64,000 nucleotides of DNA from JALYOK01 sp963840785 (lineage in GTDB: Bacteria; Pseudomonadota; Gammaproteobacteria; Burkholderiales; JALYOK01): contig CAWJAF010000015.1 of NCBI GenBank assembly GCA_963840785.1, forward strand, positions 124,001 through 188,000. The letters run 5' to 3'. A program made the translations under genes and the position numbers. The notes under the pieces are model-generated. The model ran no database searches and was not told the origin of the DNA. It worked only from the letters and a program-made list of their open reading frames with translations. Positions 17,391 to 25,809 of this stretch are shown piece after piece; the stretch's first letter is position 1, and every line of letters begins with the position of its first letter.

Positions 17391-17501
17391 TCACCAGCGC
17401 CGCAAAATCGTGTACACAAACATGCCCACCGAAAACAGGATCAACAAACCTCCTGTAATGTACTTGCCTTTGCTCGATGGTGTATTTCTATTCGTACTCA
17501 A
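17391..17501 (-). CDS. cytochrome oxidase small assembly protein
   Basis: A 36-residue frame between ctaD and ctaG encoding a single membrane helix (GGLLILFSVGMFVYTILRRW) preceded by a polar TNRNTPSSKGKYI tail. Position and layout match the tiny 'cytochrome oxidase small assembly protein' of beta-proteobacteria. It appears to use a TTG start, and its stop directly abuts the ctaG ATG. Called mainly on context. Confidence 0.6.
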   Translation of the reverse strand: MSTNRNTPSSKGKYITGGLLILFSVGMFVYTILRRW

Positions 17502-17544
17502 ATTTTCCAACTGCGCCCAGCAATGTTCTGCTGCCTGAAATTTC

Positions 17545-19131
17545 CTATTTAACTAACGGAGGTGTTTCGAATGTGTGGTACGGCGCCGGCGAAGGTAACG
17601 TCCACTCTAAGCCTTCGGCACCTTCCCAAACGCGATCCGTTGCCTTCTGTCCGCCCTTCACGCACTTCAAGACGACCCACAAGAAAATCAATTGCGATAA
17701 ACCAAGGCCAAAGGCGCCGATGCTCGACCACCAGTTCCAATCGGCAAACTGCAACGCATAGTCGGCATAACGGCGCTGCATCCCCGCCAATCCTAAGAAA
17801 TGCTGCGGGAAGAAGCAAACGTTGAAGAATATCGAGGTCAGCCAGAAATGCCATTTGCCGAGCGTTTCGTCGTACATATGACCAGTCCATTTCGGGATCC
17901 AGTAATACACGCCGGCCATAATCGCCATCGCCGCGCCGGAGAACAACACGTAGTGGAAGTGCGCCACAACGTAGTAGGTGTTGTGGATCACGATATCGAC
18001 CGGTGTAATCGCCAGCACCAGGCCGCTGAATCCACCGATGGTAAACAAGAACACGAAGCCAACCGCAAACAACATCGGTGTTTCGAAGGTCATCGACCCC
18101 CTCCACATGGTCGAGATCCAGTTGAACACTTTCACGCCAGTCGGTACCGCGATCAACATGGTTGCGTACATGAAGAATAAGTTACCCGCCGCCGGCATAC
18201 CGACCGTAAACATGTGATGCCCCCACACGATAAACGACAGAATCGCGATCGACGCCGTTGCATAAACCATCGAGGCATAGCCGAATAACGGCTTGCGCGC
18301 GAAGGTCGGGATGATCTGCGACACGATGCCGAAGGCCGGCAGAATCATGATGTACACCTCAGGATGGCCGAAGAACCAGAAGATGTGCATGAACATCGTC
18401 GGGTCGCCGCCGCCAGCCGCATTAAAGAAATGTGTGCCGAAATGACGATCGGTCAACAACATCGTGACTGCGCCAGCCAGAACCGGCATCACCGCAATCA
18501 ACAGATAAGCGGTGATTAACCAAGTCCATACGAACAACGGCATTTTCATCAGCGTCATGCCCGGCGCGCGCATGTTCAGAATCGTCGTGACGATATTGAT
18601 CGAACCCATGATCGACGATGCGCCCATGATGTGAATCGCCAAAATCGTCATGTCGGTTGAAATACCGCCTTGAATCACCAACGGCGGATACAAAGTCCAC
18701 CCGCTGGCCGCCGCGCCACCCGGCACGAAGAACGAGCTAAACAGCAGAATCGCCGCCGGCGGCATGAGCCAGAAGCTCCAGTTGTTCATCCGAGCGAAAG
18801 CCATATCCGGCGCGCCAATCATCAACGGCACCTGCCAGTTCGCAAAACCGACGAAGGCCGGCATGATCGCGCCGAAAATCATCACCAGCGCGTGAATGGT
18901 CGTAAATGAGTTAAATAGTTCCGGCTGCAACAATTGGATGCCTGGCTTCATCAATTCAGCACGAATACCCATCGCCAAGAAACCACCGGCGAAGAACATC
19001 ATCAACGCGAACCACAAATAAAGCGTGCCGATATCCTTGTGATTGGTCGTCTTGACCCAGCGCATTAATCCGTATGGGTGGTGGTCGTGGTGATCATCGT
19101 GACCGTGATCGTGGGCATGGGACGTTGCCAT
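17545..19131 (-). CDS. ctaD: cytochrome c oxidase subunit I
   Basis: The 528-residue catalytic subunit of the aa3-type oxidase with twelve membrane helices. A His-rich N-terminal tail (SHAHDHGHDDHHDHH) precedes WVKTTNHKDIGTLYLWFALM. Visible are the low-spin haem ligand in TIHALVMIFG, the CuB/Tyr region FWFFGHPEVYIMILPAFG, WGHHMFTVGMP and the haem a3 ligand in YYVVAHFHYVLFSG. It lies between ctaC and the small assembly gene and is intact, unlike several neighbours outside the operon. Confidence 0.97.
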   Translation of the reverse strand: MATSHAHDHGHDDHHDHHPYGLMRWVKTTNHKDIGTLYLWFALMMFFAGGFLAMGIRAELMKPGIQLLQPELFNSFTTIHALVMIFGAIMPAFVGFANWQVPLMIGAPDMAFARMNNWSFWLMPPAAILLFSSFFVPGGAAASGWTLYPPLVIQGGISTDMTILAIHIMGASSIMGSINIVTTILNMRAPGMTLMKMPLFVWTWLITAYLLIAVMPVLAGAVTMLLTDRHFGTHFFNAAGGGDPTMFMHIFWFFGHPEVYIMILPAFGIVSQIIPTFARKPLFGYASMVYATASIAILSFIVWGHHMFTVGMPAAGNLFFMYATMLIAVPTGVKVFNWISTMWRGSMTFETPMLFAVGFVFLFTIGGFSGLVLAITPVDIVIHNTYYVVAHFHYVLFSGAAMAIMAGVYYWIPKWTGHMYDETLGKWHFWLTSIFFNVCFFPQHFLGLAGMQRRYADYALQFADWNWWSSIGAFGLGLSQLIFLWVVLKCVKGGQKATDRVWEGAEGLEWTLPSPAPYHTFETPPLVK

Positions 19132-19183
19132 AAACTCTTCTCCGTATTCCGTTTAGGTGTTAACCCGTAACAATCGATACTGC

Positions 19184-20065
19184 TTATTTCGTTTCAGTTG
19201 CTGCTGGCGCTGCTTCCGCTGCGGGTGCCGCGGCCGGAGCCTCGGCAGCAGGTGCCGCTGCGGGAGCGACCGCTGGAGCCGGCGCGAGCGCCGCCTTTTG
19301 TGCGGTCATCCATGCAGCGTAATCCGCTTCCGATTTCGCTTCGACTACGATTGGCATGAAGCTATGTTCTTTACCGCAAATCTGGCTGCAATAACCGCGA
19401 TAGGTGCCGGGTGCGTCGACTTTGAACCATGCATCTTTGATAAATCCAGGAATACCGTATTGGTTCACGCCCAATTGCGGCACATAGAATCCGTGAATGA
19501 CGTCACCGGAGGTAATCACCATGCGGATTTTCTTGCCGACCGGCACGACCAATGGATTATTCACTTCTTGCAGATAGTGTTCGCCCTTTGGCGTCTCATT
19601 CATTACCTGCTCGTAAGGAGTGGATAAGACGCTGATAAATTTCACACCATCGGCCATGTAATCGTATTCCCAGCGCCATTGATAGGCGGTTGCCTTGATC
19701 GTCATGTCCGGGCTGGTCGTGTCCTTCATATTGAGGACGGACTTCGTTGCCGGATAGGCCATGCCGGCAAGAATCAAGAAAGGGATTATCGTCCAGAGAA
19801 TTTCGACAGTTGTGTTTTCATGGAAATGTTCGGCTTTGTGACCGACGGATTTTCGATGCTTTAGGATCGAATAAAACATAGCGCCGAACACGACAATAAA
19901 AATCGCGACGCATACCCACATTATGAGCACATGCAGGCCATAAATCTCGTGCGTAAGTTGTGATCCCGGTACCGGCAGATCGTAGTCGTACGCAGCATTA
20001 GCCGCCATCGACGTAAGCGCCAGCCCCATTCCCGACAAGGTTGATTTGATGTTATGTAGACCCAT
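19184..20065 (-). CDS. ctaC: cytochrome c oxidase subunit II
   Basis: About 293 residues: signal peptide (ending SMAANA), two membrane helices, and a periplasmic cupredoxin domain with the CuA site GYCSQICGKEHSFMPIVVEA and the upstream VIHGFYVPQLGVNQYGIPG. After residue 255 it ends in an unusual alanine/proline tail (AAPAAEAPAAAPAAEAAPAA) rather than a fused cytochrome c domain. The ATG at 20065 is chosen since it starts the signal peptide and clears the DUF2244 stop; an upstream in-frame start is possible but would overlap that gene. Confidence 0.94.
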   Translation of the reverse strand: MGLHNIKSTLSGMGLALTSMAANAAYDYDLPVPGSQLTHEIYGLHVLIMWVCVAIFIVVFGAMFYSILKHRKSVGHKAEHFHENTTVEILWTIIPFLILAGMAYPATKSVLNMKDTTSPDMTIKATAYQWRWEYDYMADGVKFISVLSTPYEQVMNETPKGEHYLQEVNNPLVVPVGKKIRMVITSGDVIHGFYVPQLGVNQYGIPGFIKDAWFKVDAPGTYRGYCSQICGKEHSFMPIVVEAKSEADYAAWMTAQKAALAPAPAVAPAAAPAAEAPAAAPAAEAAPAATETK

Positions 20066-20079
20066 ACTTTCCCCGATAT

Positions 20080-20565
20080 TTATCCGCTGACCATTCGAAT
20101 CTGTTTGCGTAGTTCCCGCCCCCAAGCGGATCGTTGCTCGTCATTCATCAATTTGCCGAGCCTGTATTCATGCCCCTGATACTGAAGTGCTAAGTAACAG
20201 CGCGTTCCGTGTTCCTGACAAACCAACTGCACCCACGGCCTATTAAAAGTACGTTGGCTAGTTACGCCGCGTTCACAAACTTCCAAAGTTAACGACGAAC
20301 CCGCAATCGTCAATCGTTCGAAATCACCGTCGAATTTACCCACGTAGTGAAACGCGTAGGCGAGCAACCCGAGTTCAAGTCCCGCAAATGGCAACACCGG
20401 CCACGCGCCCGCGATTGCCCACGCCATCGCGAGCACACCTGTATTTAAGGATATCAGCCCAAGAAACAAGCGACGTCCGGCACGGCTCAGCGACACATTA
20501 CGTGTCGTCGTCTGGCAATAATCTGCGAGTATCGGACTTGCGGTTACTTCGCTGGAACGAACCAT
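20080..20565 (-). CDS. DUF2244 membrane protein
   Basis: 161 residues with two adjacent helices (LFLGLISLNTGVLAMAWAI and PVLPFAGLELGLLAYAFHY) and a soluble C-terminal domain containing RPWVQLVC and EYRLGKLMNDEQRSAWGREL. This is the DUF2244 pattern (PH-like membrane proteins) seen upstream of ctaC in beta-proteobacteria. It is the first gene of the oxidase operon, 14 bases before ctaC. Role unknown, presumably oxidase-linked. Confidence 0.82.
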   Translation of the reverse strand: MVRSSEVTASPILADYCQTTTRNVSLSRAGRRLFLGLISLNTGVLAMAWAIAGAWPVLPFAGLELGLLAYAFHYVGKFDGDFERLTIAGSSLTLEVCERGVTSQRTFNRPWVQLVCQEHGTRCYLALQYQGHEYRLGKLMNDEQRSAWGRELRKQIRMVSG

Positions 20566-20681
20566 TTACCTCACTCTAAAGGCGGTTCAAACCGAACCGC
20601 CGCCAAATCGACTGCGAAAGATACCATAGCTGAGCTTGTTCAGACAAGTGGCACGGCATCAGAAATGGGTTTCGAGACAGG

Positions 20682-20770
20682 GTATGCCAGGAGGCAATAG
20701 CGATGCGGCTCCCCAAGCATGCCTTGCCAAGAGCCAAGCGTAGCGCGGCCTCCAGGGCAGAGGAGGCCGC
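20682..20770. repeat. REP-like element plus adjoining hairpin
   Basis: 20682-20722 reads GTATGCCAGGAGGCAATAGC then GATGCGGCTCCCCAAGCATG, a member of the AATATCCA family with an altered loop. It is followed by a perfect hairpin GCGGCCTCC (20745-20753) / GGAGGCCGC (20762-20770) that lies 10 bases past the metallopeptidase stop and may help end that transcript, although no T-run follows. Confidence 0.6.
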
Positions 20771-20780
20771 AAGTTACATT

Positions 20781-23700
20781 TTATTTTTGCGCTACTGCCG
20801 GACGAAATCGACGCAACAAACCGCCCCCGATCGCAAGTAGCAAAACTAGGGTCAATCCAAAATCGACCGCCGAACTACCGACCGCCATAGTGCAGCCGCC
20901 ACCGCCGCCTCCGCCTCCACCACCTGACGGCGTACCCGTCGCGGTGCCATTCAGAGGCACATTGACGCTGGCCGTCTGTGCATCCGTCGTGATACGTAAT
21001 GTTGCGATTTGAGTGCCCACTAGTCCCGTCGGTAAGAACGTCACATTGAATGTCGCGCTGGTTCCGCGAGGAATCAAGCCATTGGTTAAGTTGGTTTGAT
21101 ATGCCTGGGCGTTATCAATGCTAATCCCCGTGATCGACACATCGCTGTTGCCGCCATTTGTTAATGTGATCGACAGCGTTTTGCTGTCGGCCTGCGCGAC
21201 GGAACCAAAGTCCAGTCGCGATACGTTTAACAATAGCGCGCCCGTTAGAGAGCGCACACCGGCACGGTGCATGATAGGCGTGGTCGCGGCGTTCGGATTG
21301 AGTTCCTCTGGCACAGTTGTCGTCGCAACGCCTTGTTGGTTTACGCCGATTCGGAACGCCTTACGGCCTTTGGCAAAATCAGGTAACAAAAATGTAATGA
21401 AATCGTCATTACCCCAAAAGCTTGGACGGCTACCGCTACCGAAACCGTTGGCGCCCAAGTCACGAATGAGATTTTCCGTTTGTTGCTCTAAATCCCACGT
21501 CACCACTTTATATTTAAGGTTTGCCGCATCGCGACGATCCGCCACATCGAGCGCGATAATGCTTTGGCTATTCGTGGCATAAACCGGATTACCGGTGTCG
21601 ACCAACGGATCTTGGTTTGGAATTAGGTACAACACTTGCTTCGTCTGAAGATCCACTCGACCAATCGACCAATAGTTGAAACCGCCACCTACATCTGAAC
21701 ATTGACTGCCCGGAACCGAAGCACAATTGAGCGCATCGAAAATGACGTAGCGGCTGCTATAGTCGAAGTGCAAGGCGTCGGCGTAGAGCACGGTGTTTTG
21801 CACAGCGGCGGTATCTTGATGATTCTCTGGAACGATGGTGATGTTGAAATCGCTCTGGCCGGTGTCATCATTGCCATCCAGGAAATGGATTTGATTATCC
21901 GCCCCGTCAGTCGTGGTATAGGCGAAAAAACGTCCCTCGGGCGATATCGCGATGCTGGAGAAATCGCCGCTGTCGGTAAACACATCGGTCGTGAGGAAAG
22001 TGAGATTCGCTGGATCCAACTCCGTTGCCGAAACATTGTTTGTGCCATCGACGAATAGAATATCCGTTAGCAATCTACCGCTACCGCCCTCATTAAACGA
22101 AAACACCGCCGGCCGGGTATGTTGAGCATCTGTTACGGTTGATTGCTTGTCGTTCGCCGCGCTGTACGCCGTGAGCGGATTCGCTAACCGTTGAACGAAA
22201 ATGTCGAATCCAGACCCAGGCGGCTCGGGAATGACCGATTTACTCAGATAAATCATCAAATCGTTTCCGGCGATCGGATCCGTCGGCGTTGGAACGGGTG
22301 CAGGATTTGAGTTATCGGTCACTTCGACCACATCCCACGCTCTGGCAACCGAAACCTCGTTACCTGGAAACAAGTCTTGTGCCGCTCTAATCGTTGCGCG
22401 CCGTGCGTCGAGAAATTGCGATGATTGCGTCAGATAAGTGGTCAATGCCCGGTAGAAAATTCTTTCTGTATTTCCTCGTCCGATGCTCGTACCAAGTCCT
22501 TCCAGGGTAAGGCCTTCAGCCATCAGATAGGCCGCGCGATTCGGAATGCCGCTATTAACGTGCACGCCACCATTGTCACCGGCTTTGGTTTGCGGCAATT
22601 GTCGATATTCGCTCATTTTAGTCGGCTGTCTTGATAGCCCGAGCGCCGGATTGGCCATGTTGCGCAGATAAAACGGTGAGCGCTTGGTGCAGTCTTCGCC
22701 AAGCGTCCAGTCGGCACGATCGACCATCGCACCGAAAATGTCAGCGAATGATTCGTTTAACGCGCCGCTCTGGTTTTGATAGATTAGACCCGCGGTATTT
22801 TCCACCACGCCGTGCGTCATCTCGTGACCCGCAACATCCAGACAACCCGCGAGCGGCTTAAACGTATCGCCGCCGTCGCCATAAACCATATAGGGCGAAC
22901 TCCAAAATGCATTCTCTAACCGATCTCCAAAACGGATAACTGCAAGCAAACTACCGCCTTTGCCGTCGATGCTATTTCGACCATGGGTGTTTTTATAGTA
23001 GTCGAATACTTTTCGCGTATTATCCGCAGCGCTCACACCCGTTGCATCCCACGAGTTAGCGGACGTGCTCGTCACAAAATCGAGATTTGAGCCATCGAGG
23101 TTTTTAGCGGTCAAAATGAATGTATCGCTCTTGGGATTGCCCGCGTTAATCGCGACAATTGGATCATATCCAACGCTATCCACGGTTGGTGTATTCGGAT
23201 CGATCAAATTGAATCCGCTACCCGCCGACCAAACATTGAAACTGCGCACTTGGCCATTTAAGTCGGTCCCGCTACCGGCCACAACCGCCTCTTGCACATC
23301 ATAAATTCGATCAATCACCGCGCCGGTATTAGCGTCGACAAAATGAATCCAACGCTCGTCGAGCCTAGGCGTCGTGACGATTTTGTATGCGAGCTTCATG
23401 GCGCCGCGTGTCGACGTATGAATCACCAACGCACTGGTGCTGTGCGGAAGTTTATAAACGCCCAATCCAATCTCTTTGAACGCCGCGCTGGTAGCGACGT
23501 CTGGCGTGATCCTTGGCGCTGTATCGATGGCTTTCGGCGTCGGTTCGTAGCGGCCTTGCATCAGATACACCTCGCGCTCGCCGTCCAAATGCACCAACAA
23601 TTCTTTGCCGAATAGCGGCACACCGCGATAGGTCTGCTGAAATCGTAAATGACTTTGACCGCTGCTTTCGACCTGTTCGCCGGTCAGTTGTGTTTCAGCG

Positions 23701-24254
23701 TCGGGATCGTCCAATTTAAGCAGCGCACGATTTTCTGCGAGAAACTTTTTCGCAACCATTTGCGGCTGCGCCTTCGCTGCATTTGCGGGATTCCCCTTGA
23801 TGCCAGCGGCGGCTTTTTTCGGTAACGCCAAATAAGTCACCGTACCATTATCACCAGCGAAGCGCGTCTCAACCCCACCCGCAGCATGAAAGGCGCCGTT
23901 TAGCGCTGCGACATGGGCGCGTTGTTCACCTGTGATTGGAATCGCTGGATTAGAGACGCCCAACTGTCGGGCGCGACGTTCGCGCAGTTTCGCCGCGAGC
24001 GCATTTGATTGGCGCGAAAATTCGACATCGCTGGTTAGTTTCGTACGCTTGGTTTTATCCTTCCAAGCAGCCTCAGTCTTGGCACCTCGCTGCACCAACG
24101 CGTTCAAACTTGCAGCACGCTGATCCGGCGCAAGCGACAGCCCGCTCAGCGGCTTTGGCCGCAGCAAATCGTCCGCCACGGAAACGGCGAGATAACCGGC
24201 ACCGATAATCGCGGCGACGTAGACCCATATCTTTTGTTTGCGATGCTTATTCAT
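20781..24254 (-). CDS. multidomain M4 metallopeptidase with C-terminal sorting tail
   Basis: A 1157-residue exported protease. An N-terminal membrane helix (about residues 9-27) is followed by a propeptide (FTP/PepSY-like, about 150-320), a thermolysin-type catalytic domain with the zinc site GHEMTHGVVENTAG (about 476-489), the third ligand in GALNESFADIFG and the catalytic His in GVHVNSGIPN, then a beta-propeller-like section (about 680-1010), an ASH/'choice-of-anchor D' Ig-like domain (about 1010-1105), a ten-glycine run, a Cys and a final helix before RRFR. The glycine-run, Cys, VDFGLTLVLLLA helix and basic end resemble the JDVT-CTERM sorting signal processed by a dedicated intramembrane protease; that link is by pattern only. 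A free propeptide lipoprotein gene lies 30 bases upstream. Confidence 0.88.
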   Translation of the reverse strand: MNKHRKQKIWVYVAAIIGAGYLAVSVADDLLRPKPLSGLSLAPDQRAASLNALVQRGAKTEAAWKDKTKRTKLTSDVEFSRQSNALAAKLRERRARQLGVSNPAIPITGEQRAHVAALNGAFHAAGGVETRFAGDNGTVTYLALPKKAAAGIKGNPANAAKAQPQMVAKKFLAENRALLKLDDPDAETQLTGEQVESSGQSHLRFQQTYRGVPLFGKELLVHLDGEREVYLMQGRYEPTPKAIDTAPRITPDVATSAAFKEIGLGVYKLPHSTSALVIHTSTRGAMKLAYKIVTTPRLDERWIHFVDANTGAVIDRIYDVQEAVVAGSGTDLNGQVRSFNVWSAGSGFNLIDPNTPTVDSVGYDPIVAINAGNPKSDTFILTAKNLDGSNLDFVTSTSANSWDATGVSAADNTRKVFDYYKNTHGRNSIDGKGGSLLAVIRFGDRLENAFWSSPYMVYGDGGDTFKPLAGCLDVAGHEMTHGVVENTAGLIYQNQSGALNESFADIFGAMVDRADWTLGEDCTKRSPFYLRNMANPALGLSRQPTKMSEYRQLPQTKAGDNGGVHVNSGIPNRAAYLMAEGLTLEGLGTSIGRGNTERIFYRALTTYLTQSSQFLDARRATIRAAQDLFPGNEVSVARAWDVVEVTDNSNPAPVPTPTDPIAGNDLMIYLSKSVIPEPPGSGFDIFVQRLANPLTAYSAANDKQSTVTDAQHTRPAVFSFNEGGSGRLLTDILFVDGTNNVSATELDPANLTFLTTDVFTDSGDFSSIAISPEGRFFAYTTTDGADNQIHFLDGNDDTGQSDFNITIVPENHQDTAAVQNTVLYADALHFDYSSRYVIFDALNCASVPGSQCSDVGGGFNYWSIGRVDLQTKQVLYLIPNQDPLVDTGNPVYATNSQSIIALDVADRRDAANLKYKVVTWDLEQQTENLIRDLGANGFGSGSRPSFWGNDDFITFLLPDFAKGRKAFRIGVNQQGVATTTVPEELNPNAATTPIMHRAGVRSLTGALLLNVSRLDFGSVAQADSKTLSITLTNGGNSDVSITGISIDNAQAYQTNLTNGLIPRGTSATFNVTFLPTGLVGTQIATLRITTDAQTASVNVPLNGTATGTPSGGGGGGGGGGCTMAVGSSAVDFGLTLVLLLAIGGGLLRRFRPAVAQK

Positions 24255-24284
24255 GTTTTTGTCTCCTCGAGTTTTCGCTGATGT

Positions 24285-24917
24285 TTAGTTTGCGCTTGGC
24301 GACGCTGAAATTTGGTTCAATACGATGCCTGTTTCCGCGTCGACGAAAATCATCGCGCGCTCCAAGCCTTTTGCCACATTGACGAGGTGCGCGAGCCGTG
24401 CGCCGCCTTCTTGCGGATAGACATAGAGGACGCTGTCGCGCGCTTTCCAGCCCTCTCCCGCCGCCTTAGTTGCAGTCGTCGACGCGATGTATTTATCCAG
24501 CTTGGGCTTGGTGACTAACTTTTGCGTGATCGACTGAATGTTGCCGCTGGTCGATGTGGCTTGATCTTGCTTATCAAAATGGACGATGACCTGCTGCCCC
24601 CAAACCGGAATGCCTTCGTAACTCTGCTGGAAACGCACATGCTTTTGCTGCAGCTCGTCGACGTTTTCGCATAGGAAAGTGAGCTCCTTGTTTGGGTCTG
24701 TCACTCGATGCTCACCTGGACTGACCTTAAGATACGTCAGCGCGGCCGTTGCATATTTAGCTTGGTTAGTTTGTTGCGCCGCAATCGACGGACAACCCCC
24801 ATTAGCGCGCATGAGCGCGCTATCAGACGCGCAGGCGGGTAGCAACGGCAATATGAGAATCAACGCAATATAAGATGCGCGACGTAGTGCAAAAGGGAAT
24901 GTTTGCGTTCCCGGCAT
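24285..24917 (-). CDS. lipoprotein consisting of a protease propeptide (FTP) domain
   Basis: 210 residues. A signal peptide ends in the lipobox-like LLPACAS. The body repeats the propeptide phrases of the neighbouring metallopeptidase: VRFQQSYEGIPVWGQQVIVH here against the LRFQQTYRGVPLFGKELLVH stretch there, and AMIFVDAETGIVLNQI against IHFVDANTGAVIDRI. There is no catalytic domain. Such a stand-alone propeptide could act as a membrane-tethered inhibitor or folding chaperone for the protease, which is inference. The two genes share strand and are 30 bases apart, so they are probably co-transcribed. Confidence 0.78.
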   Translation of the reverse strand: MPGTQTFPFALRRASYIALILILPLLPACASDSALMRANGGCPSIAAQQTNQAKYATAALTYLKVSPGEHRVTDPNKELTFLCENVDELQQKHVRFQQSYEGIPVWGQQVIVHFDKQDQATSTSGNIQSITQKLVTKPKLDKYIASTTATKAAGEGWKARDSVLYVYPQEGGARLAHLVNVAKGLERAMIFVDAETGIVLNQISASPSAN

Positions 24918-25257
24918 AAAACCTCCTGTAGGAATTTTTTTAGTATGTAGGATTCTAACGATCCCTCAGTCGTCAGCCATAGGAATCATGATCGACTAGT
25001 CTTGAGGTGGCTGTCAATCGTGAAATTGTGCTGGGAGCAACATTTGCATCGAGCCTAGAGGCAATATCCATGGGGCGATCGAAGCATACCGCGCCAGGAA
25101 CAATGCGCAGAGCGGCTCTTCGAGGGATCGCCATCGTCGCTCACCGATATTCCTATTAATCGGCGTAGCTCGCAAAAAGCGTTCGTAGAAAGTTAGGCAA
25201 ACGCATGTAATTCCCGGAATGCGCGTCGCTTCTTCCGGGCTACGCTTGCTGTGTATT
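24918..25257. other. intergenic region with one repeat copy
   Basis: 340 bases between the Rhs-linked immunity gene and the propeptide lipoprotein, both on the minus strand. It holds the long repeat copy at 25051-25132 and otherwise low-information sequence; the lipoprotein promoter would be expected in 24920-25050. No gene seen. Confidence 0.55.
25051..25132 (+). repeat. 82-bp direct repeat, left copy (long REP-like variant)
   Basis: Starts GAGCCTAGAGGCAATATCCA and ends AGCGGCTCTTCGAGGGATCG CC. By eye about four in five bases match the copy at 26996-27077 in the same orientation, including the central ACCGCGCCAGGAACAA. The first part carries the GGCAATATCCA core of the short REP-like family. 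Confidence 0.8.
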
Positions 25258-25779
25258 TCAGTCAGAAAAAACGCGATGTTCCTTACTTTCGAGGCATATC
25301 ATCTCTCTATATCCTGGATAAGTACCGTATAGAACGCAATGCTCCAACTTCGGTTTTTGGTACTCATAGTATTGAAGAAAACCAAGATTTCGAGCAGGCT
25401 CGTGTCGAGGTATCTTCGGCAAAAATTTGGGGACAAGTTGCTCAATTTTTGCTGGATATTTGCCTTCACTATTTTTAAAAGATTCTAGCGCCTTTAGCAG
25501 GGTGTCGATTTGCGATCGAACTTGGAAATTAAAAGCGATGCCTACACCATATAATATCAGCCAACCGATAACTACTACACCAGTTGCGACCCCAAATTGT
25601 CCAACATGTTTCTGCGCTCTAAACTCAAACACCGCTGGGATAACAGTGAACAACAGAACACTTAGCATCAATCCGCCAAATATGAACTTGCCTTCGAAAC
25701 CGGATTTAAATTCGGCGAAGATTAGAGTAGCAACGACGCATATGACTACCATCACGTAAACATATTTTAACTTTTGCAT
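25258..25779 (-). CDS. membrane protein, probable immunity partner of the Rhs tip
   Basis: About 173 residues. Three or four helices occupy the first 110 residues (YVYVMVVICVVATLIF, FGGLMLSVLLFTVIPAVFEF, VATGVVVIGWLILYGVGIAF), followed by a soluble tail with LKALESFKNSEGKYPAKIEQ, a phrase also found in pseudopilin-like proteins. It starts 30 bases after the rhs-tip stop on the same strand, the usual place for an immunity gene. The ATG at 25779 is chosen for the upstream AGGG; an in-frame TTG lies 12 bases earlier. No family could be named, so the immunity role is inferred from position alone. Confidence 0.6.
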   Translation of the reverse strand: MQKLKYVYVMVVICVVATLIFAEFKSGFEGKFIFGGLMLSVLLFTVIPAVFEFRAQKHVGQFGVATGVVVIGWLILYGVGIAFNFQVRSQIDTLLKALESFKNSEGKYPAKIEQLVPKFLPKIPRHEPARNLGFLQYYEYQKPKLEHCVLYGTYPGYREMICLESKEHRVFSD

Positions 25780-25809
25780 TGGTTTTATCAACCCTAAATT
25801 TGATTTGAC

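Noticed and set aside
19184..19320. A cytochrome c domain fused to CtaC
   Set aside because: The C-terminal extension is an Ala/Pro-rich tail with no CxxCH motif.
25258..25779. A type IV pilin-like gene (the FKNSEGKYPAKIEQL phrase)
   Set aside because: There is no prepilin leader, the protein has three or four membrane helices, and no pilus genes are near; the position behind an Rhs tip favours immunity.
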